Shown: in pieces, positions 56,546-64,000 of the stretch
Numbering within the stretch: position 1 is the first letter of the stretch
How the letters are laid out: the number at the start of each line of letters is the position of its first letter
Assembly: GCF_014202425.1 (NCBI RefSeq)
Contig: NZ_JACHGT010000001.1
Coordinates: forward strand, 165,160 to 229,159
DNA length: 64,000 nt
Reading direction: 5' to 3'
From: Phytomonospora endophytica
GTDB lineage: Bacteria > Actinomycetota > Actinomycetes > Mycobacteriales > Micromonosporaceae
Notes under the pieces: generated by a model
Told to the model about the DNA's origin: nothing
The model's database searches: none
The model's input: only the letters and a program-made list of their open reading frames with translations
Translations under genes and position numbers: made by a program

Positions 56546-57136
56546 TCAGTCCCGCATCCGCGGATCCTCCGAGGGGTCGGCGTACATGGGCGGCGGGCCG
56601 TGCTCGACGGCCTCGGGACGCAGCTCGTAGTGCCAGCGCTCGTTGCGGTAGATCTGGCACAGCCCGTACCCGGCGCCGTTCTCGGCGAGCCACGCGGCCG
56701 CTGTGGGCGGCCCGATGTCGACGGCGTGGCCGCGCACGTGGGCGGACTTCTCGGGCGTCGACACCCAGCGGGCGGCCTCCTCCGCCGACCCGTACCTGCC
56801 GACCGCCTCGCGAAGCAGCCGGCTCTGGTAGGCGGGGGAGCGCCAGCCGCTGTTGACGAAGAACTCCACGCCCTCACCGGCGGCGTCGGCCGCGGCCAGG
56901 CGCAGGGCCGCGAGCAACGGCGGATCGAGGTTGGCCACACCCGGAACCTCGTCGTCGAAGACCGTGGTGCGGTAGGGGACGGCGCCGTCGGCCACACCGA
57001 GCCCGCCCCGGTCCTGGATGCGGAGGAGCCGATAGCCGAGGGACTTGGCGACGACGTCGACGACATCGCGCAGCCCCGCTTCGAGAGGCCGGCGGAGCCG
57101 GTCGGGCATCACCTGCAGGACAGCTGGTCGAGTCAT
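56546..57136 (-). CDS. vanY: VanYn-like zinc D,D-peptidase (M15 family)
   Basis: A 196-residue M15 metallopeptidase. Zinc ligands are visible in SAHVRGHAVDI (His133, Asp140) and ERWHYEL (catalytic Glu166, His169). It removes the terminal D-Ala from peptidoglycan precursors, which prevents vancomycin binding. I see no obvious signal peptide, so it may act on cytoplasmic precursors or leave by a non-standard route; VanYn of Nonomuraea has, as I recall, the same size. The promoter carries the 43-nt module shared with vanH and murF, which places it in the VanR regulon. Confidence 0.85.
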   Translation of the reverse strand: MTRPAVLQVMPDRLRRPLEAGLRDVVDVVAKSLGYRLLRIQDRGGLGVADGAVPYRTTVFDDEVPGVANLDPPLLAALRLAAADAAGEGVEFFVNSGWRSPAYQSRLLREAVGRYGSAEEAARWVSTPEKSAHVRGHAVDIGPPTAAAWLAENGAGYGLCQIYRNERWHYELRPEAVEHGPPPMYADPSEDPRMRD

Positions 57137-57155
57137 GTCCCCAGGGAACGCGGCC

Positions 57156-57198
57156 CGGTGTTGCCGGGGCGTATGTGCTTTTCGGTACGCCGACGATA
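57156..57198 (-). promoter_or_regulatory. Van promoter module, copy 1 (vanY, also next to vanR)
   Basis: In gene orientation: TATCGTCG, GCGTAC, 10 nt, ATACGC, 5 nt, CAACACCG, then 19 nt to ATG 57136. It is the same 43-nt layout as the copies before vanH and murF, with one changed base in the inverted repeat. It ends 25 bp before the divergent vanR start. Confidence 0.75.
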
Positions 57199-57210
57199 TG
57201 CCCCCGCTCG

Positions 57211-57216
57211 TACCAT
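57211..57216 (+). promoter_or_regulatory. -10 box TACCAT of the leaderless vanRS operon
   Basis: TACCAT lies 7 nt before ATG 57224. The -35 region would overlap the van module at 57156-57198, so VanR may control its own gene. Confidence 0.45.
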
Positions 57217-57223
57217 CGGGATC

Positions 57224-57893
<670 letters not shown>

Positions 57894-57901
<8 letters not shown>

Positions 57902-58982
57902 GGGACCGGGCCCGAGCGTCCGCCTGAAACTCACCGTCAGCTACGCGGGCTTCATCATGCTCGCCGGTGGTCTGCTGCTGGCGACCGTGTGGGCGTTCCT
58001 CCTGCGCTATGTGCCCGACGTGGCGGACGGCCCGATGATGGGGCCCGACCGCACCGACCTCCAGGCCGCCTTCATCCCCAAGGCCGCGATGGCGATGGCC
58101 TTCCTGCTGGTGTTCGGTCTCGCCGGAGGCTGGATCCTGGCCGGCGGCATGCTCGCGCCCCTGCGGCGCATCACCCACGCCACCCGCCTCGCCGCGGACG
58201 GCTCGCTCGCGCACCGGATCCACCTGGAGGGCCGCGAGGACGAGTTCCGGGAACTCGCCGACGCCTTCGACACGATGCTCGCCCGGCTGGAGGCGAAGGT
58301 CGCCGAGCAGCAGCGCTTCGCCGCCAACGCCTCCCACGAGCTGCGCACGCCGCTGGCGATCACGCAGACGCTCCTCGACGTCGCCCGCAACCACCCGAAC
58401 CCCGACGCCGGCGAGCTCGTCGAGCGGCTCCACTTCGTCAACACCCGGGCCATCGGTCTCACCGAGGCGCTGCTCCTGCTCAGCCGCGCCGACCAGCGGT
58501 CGTTCACACCGGAGCACGTCGACATGTCCCTGCTCGCCGAGGAGGCGACCGAGACGCTCCTGCCGCTCGCGGAGGGACGCGACGTCGTCATCGAGACCTC
58601 CGGGGAGGTCGCCCCCACCCTCGGTTCTCCCGCCCTGCTGCTGCAACTGACCACGAACCTCGTGCACAACGCGATCGTGCACAACCGCGCCGACGGCGGT
58701 GCGGTGTACGTCAACACCGCCGTCGGGCGTGGTCTCGTCACGCTCACCGTCGAGAACACCGGTGAGAAGGTCACCCCGCACCTGGTCGCGACGCTCACCG
58801 AGCCCTTCCAGCGCGGTTCCGAACGGACCCGCAGCGACCACGCGGGTGTGGGCCTCGGCCTGGCGATCGTCAAGAGCATCACCACCGCCCACGGTGGAAC
58901 CCTCACCCTCACGCCCCGACCGGCCGGCGGGCTCTCGGTGACCGTGACGCTGTCGGCGTTCCGCCCCGACCGGGCCTCATGA
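57894..58982 (+). CDS. vanS: VanS sensor histidine kinase
   Basis: A 362-residue kinase with two membrane helices (about residues 14-38 and 64-84) and a short outside loop of about 25-30 residues, as in actinomycete VanS proteins that sense glycopeptides directly. A HAMP domain follows (LAPLRRITHATRLAADGSLAHRIHLEG), then the H-box AANASHELRTPLAITQTL, N-box LVHNAIVHN, and the G-box with AGVGLGLAIVKSITTAHGG. GTG 57894 has GAAGGAGG 5 nt upstream and overlaps vanR. The stop overlaps the convergent GNAT gene by 6 bp. Confidence 0.9.
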
Positions 58983-59444
58983 CCCGCCCGGCCCGCCGAG
59001 TTCGCGCAGGAACCGCGACGACCGCTCCGACTGGTCGGCGTATCCCCGGCTCCGGTAGAAACCGTGCGCGTCGTCGCGCCGGTTCGCGCTGGTGACCTCC
59101 ATGCGCACGCACCCGCGACTCTCGGCGAAGGCCTCCGCCGCGGCCACGAGCCGACCGGCGACGCCTTGACGGCGCGCCCGGTCGGAGACGACCAGGGCCA
59201 CGATCCGGCCCCAGGAACCGGGGCGTTCGAGGTACGGGCAGACGTGGACGGCGACGACGCCGAGCACCTTCCCGTCGGCCTCGGCCACCAGGGCCGCGCC
59301 GGCCGGATCCTCGCTCCACGACTGGATCCGGCTCGCCGTGGCCCCGGGCGCGTCCTGTGGATAGCCCAGCTGGACGAACAGCTCGTTGAGTACGGCGGTA
59401 TCGCCGATGTGTGCGCGGCGGACGTTCAGCCGATCCCCGGTCAC
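58977..59444 (-). CDS. GNAT acetyltransferase coupled to the vanHAX operon
   Basis: A 155-residue GNAT with motif A GRIVALVVSDRARRQGVAGRLVAAAEAFAESRGC (RRQGVAGRL) and a motif B region EVTSANRRDDAHGFYRSRGYADQSERSSRFL. GTG 59444 overlaps the vanX stop (GTGA), so it is the fourth gene of the resistance operon. An acetyltransferase in this position is not part of the classical van set (vanJ and vanK occupy the extra positions in Streptomyces coelicolor). It could acetylate a cell-wall precursor, the antibiotic or a metabolite of the pathway; the sequence does not say which. Confidence 0.85.
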   Translation of the reverse strand: MTGDRLNVRRAHIGDTAVLNELFVQLGYPQDAPGATASRIQSWSEDPAGAALVAEADGKVLGVVAVHVCPYLERPGSWGRIVALVVSDRARRQGVAGRLVAAAEAFAESRGCVRMEVTSANRRDDAHGFYRSRGYADQSERSSRFLRELGGPGGS

Positions 59445-60064
59445 CGGGCCGCCCGGCCGGTGATGGGGAAGTCGAAATAGGTGTCCGGATGCGGTTCGCC
59501 GATGAGGGTGTAGTGCCACCATTCGCTCGCGTAGTGGCGGAAACCGCAGTCCTCCATGACGGTGCGCAGGTGGCGGCGGTTCCTCGCCGCGACCGGCGTG
59601 ATCCCCTCGGCCCCGTGGTGCGAGATCGGGTCCATCAGGTCGTGGTCGCCGCCCATGGCGGCCAGCTCGCCCGTGTCCAGGTGGTAGAGCGTCAGATCGA
59701 CGGTGCTGCCCCGGGTGTGGCCGGATCTCGGTGCGACGTAACCCTTCTCGACCATCTGGGAGCGCTCGATGCCGGGGTAGTGCCGCCGCTTCTTCCGGCC
59801 GTCCTCGGGCTCCAGTGCCCAGCGCAGGAAGCGGTCCACGGCACGCTGCGGGCGGTACACGTCCCACAGGAGGAGGCCGAAGCCGAGGGGCGCGGCCTTC
59901 TCCCGCGCCTCGGCCAGGGCCTCGCAGACCGCTTCGGTGCCGACGATCCGGTTCACCTCGTAGCCGTCGACGGGTTTGCCGGTGAAGTTGTCCCAGGTGG
60001 CGTACTTGGCGTCCCAGCGGATCCCGGGCACGCGCTCGTCGACGTAGACGAAACCGTCCTTCAC
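59441..60064 (-). CDS. vanX: VanX D-alanyl-D-alanine dipeptidase
   Basis: A 207-residue zinc dipeptidase that hydrolyses D-Ala-D-Ala so that only D-Ala-D-Lac enters the precursor. The residues fall on the classical VanX numbers: SGHTRGSTVDLTLY with zinc ligands His116 and Asp123, and EWWHY with catalytic Glu181 and zinc ligand His184. WDVYRPQRAVDRFLRWA holds the conserved Arg71. GTG 60064 overlaps the vanA stop (GTGA). Confidence 0.95.
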   Translation of the reverse strand: MKDGFVYVDERVPGIRWDAKYATWDNFTGKPVDGYEVNRIVGTEAVCEALAEAREKAAPLGFGLLLWDVYRPQRAVDRFLRWALEPEDGRKKRRHYPGIERSQMVEKGYVAPRSGHTRGSTVDLTLYHLDTGELAAMGGDHDLMDPISHHGAEGITPVAARNRRHLRTVMEDCGFRHYASEWWHYTLIGEPHPDTYFDFPITGRAAR

Positions 60065-61092
60065 CGCGCCGCCACCGCCAGGGTCACCATCCGGTCGATC
60101 ACGTCGGTCATCGACAGGCCGCTGACGGCCATCATCCGCGGGTAGCGGCTGTAGGGAGTCAGCCCGGGCAGTGTGTTGACCTCGTTGAGGACCACCGAAC
60201 CGTCGGGCTTGAGGAACATGTCCACTCTCGACAGTCCACGGCAGCCGAGGGCGCGGTAGACGGCCTTCGCGGTCTCCTGGACGAGCGAGCGCGCCTCGGC
60301 GGAGATGTCGGCCGGCGCGATCGGCGTGGAGTTCGCGGAGCCGTTCTCCGGGTCGGTCTCCTGGTGGATCCGGAAGATGCCGTGCGACAGGGCGATGCGG
60401 TCGGGTTCGCTGGCGAACAGGTCCGCGCCCGCGCCGAGGACGGAGCAGCCGACCTCGCTGCCGATCACCATCTCCTCGATGAGCACCTTGGAGTCGTAGA
60501 CGCGCGCCTCGGCCATCGCCTCGGGCAGTTGCTCCCCACGGGACACCATGGTGACGCCGAAGGAGGAACCCGAACGGGCCGGTTTGACCACGACGGGAAA
60601 GGTGAGGCTCTTCGGATCGGGATTCTCGCCGTCGGCGACGATCCAGAACCGCGGGGTCGCGATGCCGGCGTCGCGGACGGCCAGATAGGCGAGGGACTTG
60701 TCCATGCACATCGCCGAACTCTGGACGTCGCAGCCGACATAGGGGATGCCGGACAGTTCCAGCAGACCCTGCATCCCACCGTCCTCGCCGAGTTTGCCGT
60801 GCGTCACGGGGAGCACGGCGTCCAGACCGATCGTCTCGTATTTTCCATGATCCAGGACGAGCAGGCCGCGCACGTCACGGTCCGGCGACAGTACGGCCGG
60901 GCGGCTGTCGGTCTCCCAGCCGCTCTCCGGGCCGTCGCACAGTTTCCAGGCCCCGTCCTTGGTGATGCCGATCCAGAACGGCTCGTACTTCCCCGTGTCG
61001 AGGTGCTCGGCGACATGCCGCGCGGACTTGACGGAGACGGGGTGCTCCTCGGCGGTGCCGCCGAAGACGATGCCGAGCTTCAACCTGGCCAT
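60061..61092 (-). CDS. vanA: VanA-type D-alanine--D-lactate ligase
   Basis: A 343-residue ATP-grasp ligase that makes D-Ala-D-Lac. The N-terminus LGIVFGGTAEEHPVSVKSARHVAEHLD and the ATP site VVVKPARSGSSFGVTMVS are typical. The omega-loop reads HGIFRIHQETDPENGSAN with His243 at the position of VanA His244, the residue that separates D-lactate ligases from D-Ala-D-Ala ligases (Tyr) and VanC types. C-terminal VVLNEVNTLPGLTPYSRYP completes the Mg/ATP site. It overlaps vanH by 13 nt and vanX by 4 nt. Confidence 0.95.
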   Translation of the reverse strand: MARLKLGIVFGGTAEEHPVSVKSARHVAEHLDTGKYEPFWIGITKDGAWKLCDGPESGWETDSRPAVLSPDRDVRGLLVLDHGKYETIGLDAVLPVTHGKLGEDGGMQGLLELSGIPYVGCDVQSSAMCMDKSLAYLAVRDAGIATPRFWIVADGENPDPKSLTFPVVVKPARSGSSFGVTMVSRGEQLPEAMAEARVYDSKVLIEEMVIGSEVGCSVLGAGADLFASEPDRIALSHGIFRIHQETDPENGSANSTPIAPADISAEARSLVQETAKAVYRALGCRGLSRVDMFLKPDGSVVLNEVNTLPGLTPYSRYPRMMAVSGLSMTDVIDRMVTLAVAAR

Positions 61093-62102
61093 GGGGCGTT
61101 TCCTCCTGCGAAGTTCCTGCAATTGATGAGACTGTTCTCGACGGTGTCGCTGAGCGCGTGATCGGTGTAATAGGCGGTGTGCGGGCTGATGAGCACGTTC
61201 GGCAGCCGGTGCAGCCGCAGCAGCAGTTCGTTGTCGATGGGGGTGTTCCTGCGATCGGCGTAGAAGATCCCCTCCTCGCCTTCGACGACGTCGAGGGCCG
61301 CGCCGCCGAGGGCGCCGCTCTCCAGCGCGGGGATGAGAGCGGCCGTGTCGATGAGCGGACCGCGCCCGGTGTTGACGACGAACGCGCCGCGCCTCATCCC
61401 CGCGATACGCCGGCGGTTCAGGAGATGGTGCGTGTCGGCGGTGAGCGGGGTGTGGAGGGTGACGATGTCGCTGAGCCCGAGCAGCTCGTCGAGGGAGACC
61501 TGTTCCACCGCGTCCAGCGGACGGTTGTTGTGGACGACGATCCGGCAGCCGAAGCCGCGGAGACGGTCGATGACCGCGCCGCCGATCCGGCCCGCCCCGA
61601 CGACCCCGACGGTCAGATCGCGCAACTCCCTGCCGCGCACGGCGCCGAGCCGGTAATCGTGGACGTCGGCGCCCCGGACGATCGATCGCGCGTGCCGCAC
61701 GGCCATGAGCATCAACATCAGCGTGTAGTCGGCGACGCTGTCGGGGGAGTAGCCGACGGTCCCGACGGTGATCCCGACGCTCGCCGCGTAGGCCGCGTCG
61801 ATGTGGTTGCAGCCGACGCTCCTGGTGGAGACGTACTCCACGCCGGAACGGCCGAGCGCCAGCAGGGCGCGGTTCGAGACGCGGGTCTTGTGATCGACGC
61901 TGACGCACCGGTTCCCGAACGCGAGCTCGATGTTCGCCTCGGATATCGGCGCCTCGACGATGCGCGGCCGCACGCCGAAACGCGGTGCCATGGCGCGGAA
62001 CAGGCCGGCCTCGTCGCGACCGCATCCGTAGACCGTGATCCCCAGCGCCGCCGGTGATCGGGTGCGGAGGGTCGTGGTGCTCGTCGGTTCGCCAAGGCTC
62101 AT
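61080..62102 (-). CDS. vanH: VanH D-lactate dehydrogenase
   Basis: A 340-residue D-2-hydroxyacid dehydrogenase reducing pyruvate to D-lactate for VanA. NAD-binding motif VGVVGAGRIGGAVIDRL; catalytic Arg near NTGRGPLIDTAAL, Glu in the EGEEGIFY region and His in ISPHTAYYTDHALSDTVENS; STRSVGCNHIDAAYAASVGITVGTVGYSPDSVADYTLMLML is the family's substrate-side block. ATG 62102 lies 19 nt after the van promoter module and has no Shine-Dalgarno. It is the first gene of vanH-vanA-vanX-GNAT. Confidence 0.95.
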   Translation of the reverse strand: MSLGEPTSTTTLRTRSPAALGITVYGCGRDEAGLFRAMAPRFGVRPRIVEAPISEANIELAFGNRCVSVDHKTRVSNRALLALGRSGVEYVSTRSVGCNHIDAAYAASVGITVGTVGYSPDSVADYTLMLMLMAVRHARSIVRGADVHDYRLGAVRGRELRDLTVGVVGAGRIGGAVIDRLRGFGCRIVVHNNRPLDAVEQVSLDELLGLSDIVTLHTPLTADTHHLLNRRRIAGMRRGAFVVNTGRGPLIDTAALIPALESGALGGAALDVVEGEEGIFYADRRNTPIDNELLLRLHRLPNVLISPHTAYYTDHALSDTVENSLINCRNFAGGNAPWPG

Positions 62103-62121
62103 GGCACCAGTGAAGAGGGCG

Positions 62122-62164
62122 CGGTGTTGCGAGTGCGTATGCCCTTTTCGATACGCCGACGATA
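62122..62164 (-). promoter_or_regulatory. Van promoter module, copy 2 (vanHAX)
   Basis: In gene orientation: TATCGTCG, GCGTAT, 10 nt, ATACGC, 5 nt, CAACACCG, then 19 nt to ATG 62102. The GCGTAT/ATACGC arms are a perfect inverted repeat (62135-62140 with 62151-62156). Confidence 0.8.
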
Positions 62165-62182
62165 AGTTACCGGCGGGTAGCC

Positions 62183-62225
62183 TATCGCCCGCGTATCGGG
62201 AAACGCATACGCCCGCACAACACCG
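62183..62225 (+). promoter_or_regulatory. Van promoter module, copy 3 (murF)
   Basis: TATCGCCC, GCGTAT (62191-62196), 10 nt, ATACGC (62207-62212), 5 nt, CAACACCG, then 20 nt to ATG 62246. It is back to back with the vanH copy, with an 18-bp gap. Confidence 0.78.
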
Positions 62226-62245
62226 CACGGCCTTGACTGACCCGC

Positions 62246-63589
62246 ATGATCCCGCTCAGCCTCGCCGAGATAGCCGCCGCCGTCGGCGGAACGGTCAGCG
62301 GCGACCCCACCGTGACGGTCACCGCCCCCGCCGTCCTCGACGGCCGCCGATCCGAACCCGGCGGTCTCTTCGTCGCCTTCGCCGGCGAACACGCCGACGG
62401 CCACGACTTCGCCGGGCAGGCCGGCCGCGCCGGAGCGGCCGCCGTACTCGGCTCACGGCCCACCGCGCTGCCCACCGTCGTCGTCGACGACACGCGGGCC
62501 GCCCTGCAGGCGTTCGCCGCCCACGTCCTCGCCCGGCTGCGCCACGACCTGACCGTCGTCGGCGTCACCGGATCCCAGGGCAAGACCAGCACCAAGGACC
62601 TGATCGGCGCGGTGCTGGCGAGCACCGCGCCGACCGTCGCCGCCGTCGACTCCTTCAACAACGAGATCGGCGTCCCCATCACCATGCTCCGTACCGAAAC
62701 GGCCACCCGGCACCTCGTCCTGGAGATGGGAGCGCGCCGGGTCGGCGACATCGCCGCGCTCGCCGAGCTGTCCCCGCCCGACGTCGCCGTCGTTCTCAAC
62801 GTCGGCCAGGCCCATCTCACCTACTTCGGCTCCCGGGACGCGATCGCCGAGGCCAAGGGTGAACTGGTGCGGGGCATGCGGCCCGGCGGCACCGCCGTCC
62901 TCAACGCCGACGATCCGCGGGTGCTCGCGATGCGCGAGTTCGCCGACGGCCGGGTGCTGACCTTCGGCCGGGCCGAGGACGCCGACGTGCGCGTCCTCGA
63001 CGTGACGCTGGACCGGCTCGGGCGGCCGACCTTCACCCTGCGCACCGTCGACGGCTCGGCCGTCGTCAGCCTGCCGCTCATCGGCGCCCACCAGGCCCAC
63101 AACGCCTCCGCCGCCGTCGCGGCGGGACTCGCCGCCGGAGTCCCCCTCGACGCCGCCGCGAACGCCCTGGCCACCGCCTCGCTGTCGAAGTGGCGGATGG
63201 AACTCGGCGAGCTCCCCGGCGGTGTCACCCTGCTCGACGACACCTACAACGCCAACCCCGATTCCGCCCGCGCCTCCCTTGACGCCCTCGCCGCCATCGC
63301 GGGCGCGCGCCGGGTAGCCGTCCTCGGCGACATGCTCGAACTCGGCGAGGACAGCGACGCCGAACACCGCGCCATCGGCGAGTACGCCGCCGCCCGCGCC
63401 GACCTCGTGCTGGCCGTCGGGCCGGGAGCGCGGCCGGTCGCCACCGGTGCGGGGGAGAAGGGGACGGCGGTCGCGGGCAACGCGGAGGCCGTGGACTGGC
63501 TGCGCGGGTGTCTCACCGCCGGGGACGTGCTGCTGGTCAAGGCGTCTCGTGGGGCGTACCTCGACGAGGTCGTGGCGGGGCTGCGGTAG
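62246..63589 (+). CDS. murF: Dedicated MurF ligase for D-Ala-D-Lac precursors
   Basis: A 447-residue UDP-MurNAc-tripeptide--dipeptide ligase. The N-terminal domain ([18 protein letters not shown]) is followed by the ATP site [57 protein letters not shown], and [24 protein letters not shown] leading to [26 protein letters not shown]. It shares the van promoter module with vanH and stands outside a division and cell-wall cluster, so it is most likely a resistance-specific second MurF that attaches D-Ala-D-Lac, as described for some glycopeptide producers. The housekeeping copy should be elsewhere. Confidence 0.9.
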   Translation: MIPLSLAEIAAAVGGTVSGDPTVTVTAPAVLDGRRSEPGGLFVAFAGEHADGHDFAGQAGRAGAAAVLGSRPTALPTVVVDDTRAALQAFAAHVLARLRHDLTVVGVTGSQGKTSTKDLIGAVLASTAPTVAAVDSFNNEIGVPITMLRTETATRHLVLEMGARRVGDIAALAELSPPDVAVVLNVGQAHLTYFGSRDAIAEAKGELVRGMRPGGTAVLNADDPRVLAMREFADGRVLTFGRAEDADVRVLDVTLDRLGRPTFTLRTVDGSAVVSLPLIGAHQAHNASAAVAAGLAAGVPLDAAANALATASLSKWRMELGELPGGVTLLDDTYNANPDSARASLDALAAIAGARRVAVLGDMLELGEDSDAEHRAIGEYAAARADLVLAVGPGARPVATGAGEKGTAVAGNAEAVDWLRGCLTAGDVLLVKASRGAYLDEVVAGLR

Positions 63590-63613
63590 GCGGGGGCACA
63601 GGGCGCGCCTCGC

Positions 63614-64000
63614 TCAGGGAAGCTGTACGAGGGTCGGACCGAAGCCCGGCCGCGCGGTGACGGTCACCTGCGGCGAGATTCGCACGGTCAGCGAGGCGGG
63701 CAGCCCGGTGAGCGGCGAGAGATCGAACCTCCCCGATACGAGATCGATCTCCGTCAGCGCCGGCATCTGCGACACGAAGGCCAGGCGGATCGGGGCGTCG
63801 GTCTGCGCGAAGGCGAGGGACAGGTGCTTCAGCTGCTTGAGCATCGGCAGGATGCGGATGAAGTCGGGATCGTCGACCGCCAGGAAGGTGTCGGCGTGCC
63901 ACGAGCCGACGAGGACCTCGCGGGTGTATTCGAGCGGATCGAACTGCTCGAAGGCCCGGAACAGCTCCATGGCGACGACGTTGCGGGTGTCCTTCTTGAA
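63614..64000 (-). CDS. C-terminal part of a leucine-rich-repeat-like protein (5' end outside window)
   Basis: The frame is open from the window edge; at least 128 residues are visible, ending in VTARPGFGPTLVQLP. The segment FIRILPMLKQLKHLSLAFAQTD, IRLAFVSQMPALTEIDLVSGRFDLSPLTGLPASLTVRIS has the spacing of leucine-rich repeats such as those at the C-terminus of actinobacterial NACHT/STAND NTPases. The N-terminal domains are missing, so the class cannot be confirmed. The upstream residues FKKDTRNVVA before Met63970 read on without a stop. Confidence 0.6.
   Translation of the reverse strand, partial: FKKDTRNVVAMELFRAFEQFDPLEYTREVLVGSWHADTFLAVDDPDFIRILPMLKQLKHLSLAFAQTDAPIRLAFVSQMPALTEIDLVSGRFDLSPLTGLPASLTVRISPQVTVTARPGFGPTLVQLP

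Overview
The window is a 64-kb piece of a very GC-rich actinobacterial chromosome, most likely from a mycelial soil actinomycete (Streptomyces, Micromonospora or Streptosporangium-like lineages). Supporting signs are the strong GC3 bias with long antisense shadow frames, many GTG starts, ATGA/GTGA overlaps, many apparently leaderless genes (a TAnnnT -10 box 6-7 nt before the start), AfsR/SARP regulators, DUF1023 and CBM2 secreted proteins, and a SCO2521-SCO2525-type gene set. No tRNA, rRNA, CRISPR array, transposase, integrase or attachment site was found.

1-10.4 kb: the end of a glycerophosphodiester phosphodiesterase gene, then a poorly understood conserved actinomycete cassette. It holds two paralogous NNMT/PNMT-like methyltransferases separated by 1.1 kb of apparently non-coding DNA, a large helical protein, a ParA-like protein with an altered P-loop, and a SCO2522-like protein. 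Facing them are a SCO2521-like protein and a membrane-anchored protein with a possible phospholipase-D-fold domain. A D-amino-acid-oxidase-like enzyme follows. This is the best candidate for an undescribed system.

10.4-29 kb: mixed housekeeping and accessory genes. They include a NagZ-type glycosidase with a divergent ROK regulator, a secreted amidase, an ABC-2 exporter, a second ABC ATPase, a DUF1023 hydrolase, a Uma2 protein, and asparagine synthase with a divergent TetR. An enoyl-CoA hydratase / methyltransferase / hexapeptide acyltransferase operon follows, then an IlvG-like TPP enzyme, a hydrolase, and an XRE repressor with a 25-bp palindrome next to methionine aminopeptidase and a GNAT.

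28.5-50 kb: a plant-polysaccharide region. A LacI/GH3 operon has two LacI-type operators. A XylR-like ROK regulator faces an LplABC-type sugar importer plus a CE7 esterase. GH31 alpha-xylosidase and GH42 beta-galactosidase are divergent, and a secreted GH74-CBM2 xyloglucanase follows. Similar TAGTTTGTTT...CCCAAC-type sites occur at three of these promoters, suggesting a xyloglucan regulon. A CebR-like box lies before a small secreted protein.

50-56.4 kb: a VOC protein, two tandem AfsR/SARP regulators and a RibD/DHFR-like reductase.

56.5-63.6 kb: a complete glycopeptide-resistance island: a VanYn-like D,D-carboxypeptidase, VanR/VanS, the vanHAX operon with a GNAT coupled to its end, and a divergent dedicated MurF. 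A 43-nt promoter module is repeated upstream of vanY, vanH and murF with nearly constant distance to the start codon, and is probably the VanR regulon signature. The window ends inside a leucine-rich-repeat-like gene.
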